A stretch of DNA of 8,697 nt from Actinomycetota bacterium. GTDB lineage: Bacteria > Actinomycetota > Actinomycetes > JACCUZ01. Numbering within the stretch: position 1 is the stretch's first letter; every line of letters begins with the position of its first letter. The position numbers and the translations under genes were made by a program. Where the stretch lies: the NCBI GenBank assembly GCA_030841195.1, contig JAVEDA010000510.1:1-8697 (forward strand), given 5' to 3'. Below, in pieces: positions 5,146 to 8,697 of this stretch. The notes beneath the pieces were generated by a model. The model was not told where the DNA came from. It did not search any database and was given only the letters and a program-made list of their open reading frames with translations.

Positions 5146-6543
5146 GTGAAGAGCGATCTCGAGACCCTGAACCCGACCCGGGTCAAGCTGACCGTGGAGG
5201 TCCCGTTCGAGGAGCTCAAGCCGAGCCTGGACGCGGCGTACCGCAAGATCGGGGCGCAGGTCACCATCCCCGGCTTCCGCAAAGGCAAGGTGCCGCCGCG
5301 GGTCATCGACCAGCGGTTCGGCCGTGCAACGGTGCTCGACGAGGCCGTCAACGAGGCGCTGCCGAAGTTCTACGGCGAGGCGCTCGAGGCCAACGACGTG
5401 AGCCCGCTCGGCCAGCCGGAGGTCGACGTGACCTCCTTCGAGGACGGGCAGCAGCTGACCTTCACGGCCGAGGTCGACGTCCGGCCGGAGTTCGACCTGC
5501 CTGACTACGACGGGCTCGAGGTCACCGTCGACGACGCCGAGGTCAGCGACGCCGAGGTCGACGAGCAGCTCGACGGGCTGCGGGAGCGGTTCGCCACCCT
5601 GACCGGGGTGGACCGCGCCGCCGCCGACGGCGACTTCGTCTCGATCGACCTGTCCGCCTCGGTGGCCGGCGAGGCTGTCGACGACCTCACGGCCAAGGGC
5701 CTGAGCTACCAGGTCGGCCAGGGGTCGCTGCTCGACGGTCTCGACGAGGCGATCACCGGCCTTGCCGCGGGGGAGAAGGCCGACTTCCCGACCGCGCTGG
5801 TCGGCGGCGACCACGCCGGCGAGGAGGCCACCGTCACCGTCGAGGTGAAGTCGGTCAAGGAGCGCGAGCTGCCCGAGCTCGACGACGACTTCGCCCAGAC
5901 GGCCAGCGAGTTCGACACCCTGGACGAGCTGCGCGCCGATGTGCGTACCCGGGTCGAGGGCATGAAGGCTGTGCAGCAGGGGGTCCAGGCGCGCGACCGG
6001 GTGCTCGAGGCCCTGCTCGCCAAGGTCGAGATCCCGCTGCCCGAGGGCGTGATCAAGGCCGAGATCGAGTCGCGCAACCACAACCTGGCTCACCAGCTCG
6101 AGGCCGCCAGCATGACCAAGGCCGACTTCCTGGCTGCCGAAGGGCAGTCCGAAGAAGAGTTCGACGCCGACATCGACCAGCGCACCCGCGGGGCGATGAC
6201 CGCGCAGTTCGTGCTCGACAAGGTGGTCGAGAAGGAGCAGCTGTCGGTCAACGAGGCCGAGCTGACCCAGCACATCCTGCGGACGGCTTCGCGTTACGGC
6301 ATGGGTCCCGACCAGTTCGCCCAGCAGGTCGTGCAGGCAGGCCAGGTGCCGGTCCTTGTCAGCGAGGTCGTGCGCGGCAAGGCGCTGGCGCTGGTGCTGG
6401 AGCGGGCCAAGGTCGTGGACGAGTCCGGCCGCCCGGTCGACCTCGAGGCGCTGCGCGAGGATGCCCCCGGCGACGAGCTGCTGGAGATCACTGACGACGG
6501 CATGGACGACGGCATCGACCACACCGGCCACGACCACGACTGA
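5146..6543 (+). CDS. tig: Trigger factor (ribosome-associated chaperone, peptidyl-prolyl isomerase)
   Basis: Trigger factor binds the ribosome at the peptide exit tunnel and shields nascent chains. The 465-residue product has the ribosome-binding N-terminal domain (about 1-145) with the signature GFRKGKVP at 43-50. An FKBP-type isomerase domain follows (about 157-240, including YQVGQGSLLDGLDEAITGL), then the helical chaperone domain (about 250-435). The tail is highly acidic with His (DDGMDDGIDHTGHDHD, 450-465). The start is GTG at 5146, ten bases after AAGGAG (5130-5135). The frame is open further upstream, but that stretch runs through tRNA-Pro and is not coding. A strong hairpin follows the stop, so tig is probably transcribed separately from clpP1. 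Neighbouring clpP1P2/clpX is the common tig context in bacteria. Confidence 0.97.
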   Translation: MKSDLETLNPTRVKLTVEVPFEELKPSLDAAYRKIGAQVTIPGFRKGKVPPRVIDQRFGRATVLDEAVNEALPKFYGEALEANDVSPLGQPEVDVTSFEDGQQLTFTAEVDVRPEFDLPDYDGLEVTVDDAEVSDAEVDEQLDGLRERFATLTGVDRAAADGDFVSIDLSASVAGEAVDDLTAKGLSYQVGQGSLLDGLDEAITGLAAGEKADFPTALVGGDHAGEEATVTVEVKSVKERELPELDDDFAQTASEFDTLDELRADVRTRVEGMKAVQQGVQARDRVLEALLAKVEIPLPEGVIKAEIESRNHNLAHQLEAASMTKADFLAAEGQSEEEFDADIDQRTRGAMTAQFVLDKVVEKEQLSVNEAELTQHILRTASRYGMGPDQFAQQVVQAGQVPVLVSEVVRGKALALVLERAKVVDESGRPVDLEALREDAPGDELLEITDDGMDDGIDHTGHDHD

Positions 6544-6561
6544 GGCCGTACGTCGGCCGCC

Positions 6562-6592
6562 AGGGCCCTGTCGCAGGTTGCGACGGGGCCCT
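6562..6592 (+). terminator. Strong hairpin terminator after tig
   Basis: Positions 6562-6575 pair with 6579-6592 in a continuous 14-bp stem (one G-T wobble) closed by a GGT triloop, beginning 18 bp past the tig stop. A short CGTGCGTT follows rather than a pure T tract. The stem is strong enough to be an intrinsic terminator. Confidence 0.8.
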
Positions 6593-6625
6593 CGTGCGTT
6601 CGGGTGACCCGCGTGCGCCGACAGC

Positions 6626-6649
6626 GAACACCCGCCTGGCGGGGAGTTC
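6626..6649. promoter_or_regulatory. Imperfect inverted repeat upstream of clpP1, candidate operator
   Basis: GAAC-A-CCCGCC-T-GGCGGG-GA-GTTC is nearly symmetrical over 24 bp and overlaps the position expected for the -35 of the clpP1 promoter. The left arm includes GCGAAC (6624-6629). The clpP1P2 operon in actinobacteria is often activated by ClgR, but I cannot match this repeat to a full ClgR site. The regulator is unknown. Confidence 0.4.
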
Positions 6650-6667
6650 CGTGTCCAGGGCCCGCGT

Positions 6668-6673
6668 TAGTGT
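6668..6673 (+). promoter_or_regulatory. -10 box of the clpP1P2 promoter
   Basis: TAGTGT fits TANNNT, 44 nt before the clpP1 GTG. AGTTCC at 6645-6650 would be a weak -35 at 17-bp spacing and overlaps the inverted repeat 6626-6649. A second small inverted repeat, GTGTCG/CGACAC (6670-6675 and 6684-6689), straddles the predicted start of transcription. Confidence 0.4.
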
Positions 6674-6717
6674 CGGCAGACAGCGACACGTCAACGACCG
6701 AGACAGGTGAGCACCGA

Positions 6718-7353
6718 GTGAGCGAGCTGATCAGCCCCAGCCTCGAGACCCCGCAGGGGCGCTCGCCGCAGCCCGGCGGCATGGGCCTCGACGACCAGGT
6801 CTACAACCGCCTCCTGCGCGAGCGCATCATCTTCCTGGGGTCGGTCGTCGAGGACGCCAACGCCAACGCGATCTGCGCCCAGCTGCTCCTGCTGGCCGCC
6901 GACGACCCCGACAAGGACATCTGGCTCTACATCAACTCTCCCGGCGGCTCGGTGTCAGCCGGCATGGCCATCTACGACACGATGCAATGGGTCAAGAACG
7001 ACGTGGCCACCGTGTCGATGGGGCTGGCGGCCTCGATGGGACAGTTCCTGCTCTGCGCCGGAGCCCCGGGCAAGCGCTACGCGCTGCCGCACTCGCGGAT
7101 CATGATGCACCAGCCGTCCGGCGGCCTCGGTGGCACCGCCTCCGACATCCGGATCCAGGCTGAGCAGATGCTCTACACCAAGGCCAAGATGGCCGAGCTG
7201 ATCGCGCAGCACACGGGTCAGACCATCGAGGTCATCGAGGCCGACTCCGACCGGGACCGCTGGTTCACCGCCGAGCAGGCGCAGGACTACGGGATGGTCG
7301 ACCAGGTCGTCTCGAACGCCGGCCAGGTCGCTGGATCGGGAGGCACCGCATGA
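6718..7353 (+). CDS. clpP1: ATP-dependent Clp protease proteolytic subunit ClpP1
   Basis: This is a serine peptidase of family S14 and forms a heptameric ring. In actinobacteria, ClpP1 and ClpP2 rings stack into one mixed barrel fed by ClpX or ClpC. The 211-residue product has the full triad: Ser107 in GLAASMGQ, His131 in MMHQPSGG and Asp180 in DRDRWFT. NSPGGSVSAGMAIYDTM (73-89) gives the oxyanion glycines, and YGMVDQV lies near the end. The start is GTG at 6718, six bases after AGGTGAG (6705-6711). The frame is open back to about 6604, but that region holds the promoter. The first 20 or so residues resemble a processed propeptide. The TGA stop overlaps the clpP2 ATG (ATGA), so the two are translationally coupled. 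Confidence 0.96.
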   Translation: MSELISPSLETPQGRSPQPGGMGLDDQVYNRLLRERIIFLGSVVEDANANAICAQLLLLAADDPDKDIWLYINSPGGSVSAGMAIYDTMQWVKNDVATVSMGLAASMGQFLLCAGAPGKRYALPHSRIMMHQPSGGLGGTASDIRIQAEQMLYTKAKMAELIAQHTGQTIEVIEADSDRDRWFTAEQAQDYGMVDQVVSNAGQVAGSGGTA

Positions 7354-8015
7354 ACCACGACCTCACCACCCCCGGCGCCCCGCGAGGAGACCGTGCCCAG
7401 ATGAGCAACCTGTACCAGCCGAGCTCCCGCTACGTGCTCCCGGTCTACGAGGAGCGCACGTCGTACGGGTTCAAGCGCCAGGACCCGTACAACAAGCTGT
7501 TCGAGGAGCGCATCATCTTCCTCGGCACCCAGATCGACGACGTGTCCGCCAACGACGTGATGGCCCAGCTGCTGACGCTGGAGTCCGACGACCCGGACCG
7601 CGACATCTCGATCTACATCAACTCACCCGGCGGCTCGTTCACCGCGCTGACGGCGATCTACGACACGATGAAGTTCGTCCGCCCCGACATCCAGACCACC
7701 TGCCTGGGGCAGGCGGCCTCGGCCGCGGCCATCATCTTGGCGGCCGGTACGCCGGGCAAGCGCTTCGCCCTGCAGAACTCGCGGATCCTCATCCACCAGC
7801 CCTCCACCGAGGGCGGCGGCCAGGCCTCGGACGTCGAGATCCAGGCCCGCGAGGTGATGCGGATGCGGTCGTTGCTGGAGCAAATGCTGGCCGACCACAG
7901 CAACCGCACCCTCGAGCAGGTGGGCAAGGACATCGAGCGGGACAAGATCCTCACCGCCGAGGAGGCCCTGGAGTACGGCCTGATCGACCGGGTCCTGACC
8001 ACCCGAGGCGGCTAG
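7350..8015 (+). CDS. clpP2: ATP-dependent Clp protease proteolytic subunit ClpP2
   Basis: This is the second S14 ClpP subunit of the mixed ClpP1P2 protease. The 221-residue product carries the triad Ser124 (GQAASAAA), His149 (ILIHQPS) and Asp198 (ERDK), plus NSPGGSFTALTAIYDTMKF and the ending EEALEYGLIDRVLT. The ATG at 7350 overlaps the clpP1 stop and has GGGAGG (7338-7343) six bases upstream, so I chose it over the internal ATG at 7401 (MSNLYQPSSRYVLP). The internal start would remove 17 residues, and the N-terminus is probably cleaved anyway. It uses AAS-AAA around the active Ser where ClpP1 has AAS-MGQ, the usual difference between the paralogues. A hairpin follows the stop. Confidence 0.96.
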   Translation: MNHDLTTPGAPRGDRAQMSNLYQPSSRYVLPVYEERTSYGFKRQDPYNKLFEERIIFLGTQIDDVSANDVMAQLLTLESDDPDRDISIYINSPGGSFTALTAIYDTMKFVRPDIQTTCLGQAASAAAIILAAGTPGKRFALQNSRILIHQPSTEGGGQASDVEIQAREVMRMRSLLEQMLADHSNRTLEQVGKDIERDKILTAEEALEYGLIDRVLTTRGG

Positions 8016-8021
8016 GGACAG

Positions 8022-8054
8022 GCCCCTCGGTCGGCCGCCGGCCGCCTGGGGGGC
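8022..8054 (+). terminator. Hairpin after clpP2, probable terminator
   Basis: GCCCC (8022-8026) pairs with GGGGC (8050-8054), continuing through two wobble pairs and one mismatch to an inner CGGCC/GGCCG stem (8032-8036, 8040-8044) with a GCC triloop. It starts 7 bp past the clpP2 stop. No T tract follows. It probably separates clpP1P2 from clpX at least partly. Confidence 0.55.
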
Positions 8055-8090
8055 GACGCGCCCGTCCGAGCGAGGAAGGCCCGGAATAGA

Positions 8091-8105
8091 GGCGCCGACG
8101 GCGCC
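8091..8105. repeat. Inverted repeat GGCGCC-GAC-GGCGCC at the clpX -35 region
   Basis: Two copies of the self-complementary GGCGCC (8091-8096, 8100-8105) are separated by three bases and lie just upstream of the clpX -10 box, where the -35 contact would be. It may be an operator or simply GC-rich sequence. Confidence 0.4.
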
Positions 8106-8112
8106 GCCGGGG

Positions 8113-8118
8113 TACCGT
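8113..8118 (+). promoter_or_regulatory. -10 box of the clpX promoter
   Basis: TACCGT fits TANNNT in the 158-bp gap between clpP2 and clpX. Transcription would begin near 8125, giving a leader of about 49 nt. I see no clear -35. Confidence 0.4.
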
Positions 8119-8127
8119 CAAGGCACA

Positions 8128-8150
8128 TTCGACCCGGTCGAAAGACCGGG
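8128..8150 (+). promoter_or_regulatory. Overlapping palindrome and GAAA-tetraloop hairpin in the clpX leader
   Basis: TTCGACCCGGTCGAA (8128-8142) is a perfect palindrome around one central base. Overlapping it, CCCGGTC (8133-8139) pairs with GACCGGG (8144-8150) around a GAAA loop, a stable GNRA tetraloop stem. The two cannot form together in RNA. The element ends 7 nt before the ribosome binding site, so it could be a DNA operator just after the start of transcription or an RNA structure affecting translation. Confidence 0.5.
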
Positions 8151-8173
8151 CTGGCAGAGGGAGAGGCTGACGC

Positions 8174-8697
8174 GTGGCGCGCATCGGTGACGGTGGTGAC
8201 CTGCTCAAGTGCTCCTTCTGCGGGAAGAGCCAGAAGCAGGTCAAGAAGCTGATTGCTGGCCCGGGTGTCTACATCTGCGACGAGTGCATCGACCTCTGCA
8301 ACGAGATCATCGAGGAGGAGCTCTCCGAGAGCTCTGACCTCAAGTGGGACGAGCTGCCCAAGCCGGTCGAGATCTGCGAGTTCCTGGACTCGTACGTGAT
8401 CGGCCAGGACGTGGCGAAGAAGGCCCTCGCGGTGGCGGTCTACAACCACTACAAGCGGGTCCAGGCGGGGGAGTCCGGCAAGCCCGGCCGGGACGACCAC
8501 GTCGAGCTCGCCAAGTCGAACATCCTGTTGATCGGGCCGACCGGCTGCGGCAAGACGCACCTGGCCCAGACGCTGGCCCGGATGCTCAACGTCCCGTTCG
8601 CGATCGCCGACGCCACCGCGCTCACCGAGGCGGGCTACGTCGGCGAGGACGTCGAGAACATCCTGCTCAAGCTGATCCAGGCCGCTGACTACGACGT
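8174..8697 (+). CDS. clpX: ATP-dependent Clp protease ATP-binding subunit ClpX, N-terminal part
   Basis: ClpX is the AAA+ unfoldase that recognises substrates and threads them into ClpP. Only the first 174 codons are inside the window; the gene runs off the right edge. The N-terminal zinc-binding domain is complete, with Cys13, Cys16, Cys35 and Cys38 (CSFCGK and CDECID). It is followed by the acidic linker, the conserved PKPVEICEFLDSYVIGQDVAKKAL and the Walker A motif GPTGCGKT at 121-128, with AGYVGEDVEN after it. The start is GTG at 8174, seven bases after GAGG of the purine-rich AGAGGGAGAGG. It follows clpP2 by 158 bp and has its own promoter signals, so it is probably a separate transcript within the same functional cluster. 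Confidence 0.97.
   Translation, partial: MARIGDGGDLLKCSFCGKSQKQVKKLIAGPGVYICDECIDLCNEIIEEELSESSDLKWDELPKPVEICEFLDSYVIGQDVAKKALAVAVYNHYKRVQAGESGKPGRDDHVELAKSNILLIGPTGCGKTHLAQTLARMLNVPFAIADATALTEAGYVGEDVENILLKLIQAADYD

Noticed and set aside
4900..6537. Long minus-strand open frame opposite tig
   Set aside because: The mirror frame of a GC-rich gene; it also runs through tRNA-Pro and shows no family motif.
6598..6629. ClgR operator formed by GTTCGG and GCGAAC
   Set aside because: The half-sites are 20 bp apart and one is imperfect, so they cannot form a normal compact palindrome.
6604..6717. In-frame N-terminal extension of ClpP1
   Set aside because: The stretch has promoter signals and a good ribosome binding site directly before GTG 6718, and extra residues are not expected in ClpP.
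8128..8142. SOS (LexA) box at the clpX leader
   Set aside because: The actinobacterial SOS box is TCGAAC-N4-GTTCGA. Here the arms are TTCGAC/GTCGAA with a different order and spacing.
1..8697. CRISPR array, insertion sequence, prophage or attachment site near the tRNAs
   Set aside because: No spaced direct repeats, transposase or integrase coding, or duplicated tRNA ends were seen.

Overview
This window comes from a high-GC actinobacterium. The evidence is the gene set itself: a mycothiol-dependent nitroreductase-type DsbA protein, a mycobacterial-type RpiB (GGSGNGEQ motif with Glu in place of Cys), an Eis-family acetyltransferase, and a tig / clpP1-clpP2 / clpX block with two tandem ClpP paralogues. 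Base usage is strongly GC-biased throughout. Several genes start with GTG, and several promoters place a TANNNT -10 box only 7-9 nt before an ATG, the usual arrangement for leaderless actinobacterial transcripts. I cannot name the genus. It does not look like Mycobacterium, because clpX directly follows clpP2 and DUF429, SpoIIE-phosphatase and SnoaL-like genes are interspersed.

Left part (1-1830): the C-terminal part of the nitroreductase/DsbA gene (+), then a short hypothetical gene with its own recognisable promoter (+, 460-660). Next is a DUF429 gene on the minus strand whose last ~20 codons are knocked out of frame by one extra base, then rpiB (+), divergent from DUF429.

Middle (1845-4285): an Eis-like GNAT acetyltransferase (-) ends 16 bp from rpiB. 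It is divergent from a membrane-anchored SpoIIE/PP2C-type phosphatase (+), which is followed by a complex hairpin region.

Accessory strip (4409-5051): a SnoaL/NTF2-like gene broken by two +1 frameshifts and carrying an 18-bp tandem duplication, then tRNA-Gly(TCC) (-) and tRNA-Pro(TGG) (+), divergent from each other.

Right part (5146-8697): the protein quality-control block. Trigger factor (tig) ends in a strong 14-bp hairpin. clpP1 and clpP2 are translationally coupled by an ATGA overlap and followed by another hairpin. clpX is cut by the window edge and has its own promoter and a palindromic leader. Trigger factor handles nascent chains, and ClpX with the mixed ClpP1P2 barrel degrades unfolded or tagged proteins.

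I see no CRISPR array, insertion sequence, prophage or obvious new multi-gene system. The items most worth a second look are the broken SnoaL gene and frameshifted DUF429 gene (decay or sequence error), the small gene at 460-660, and the inverted repeats at the clpP1 and clpX promoters.
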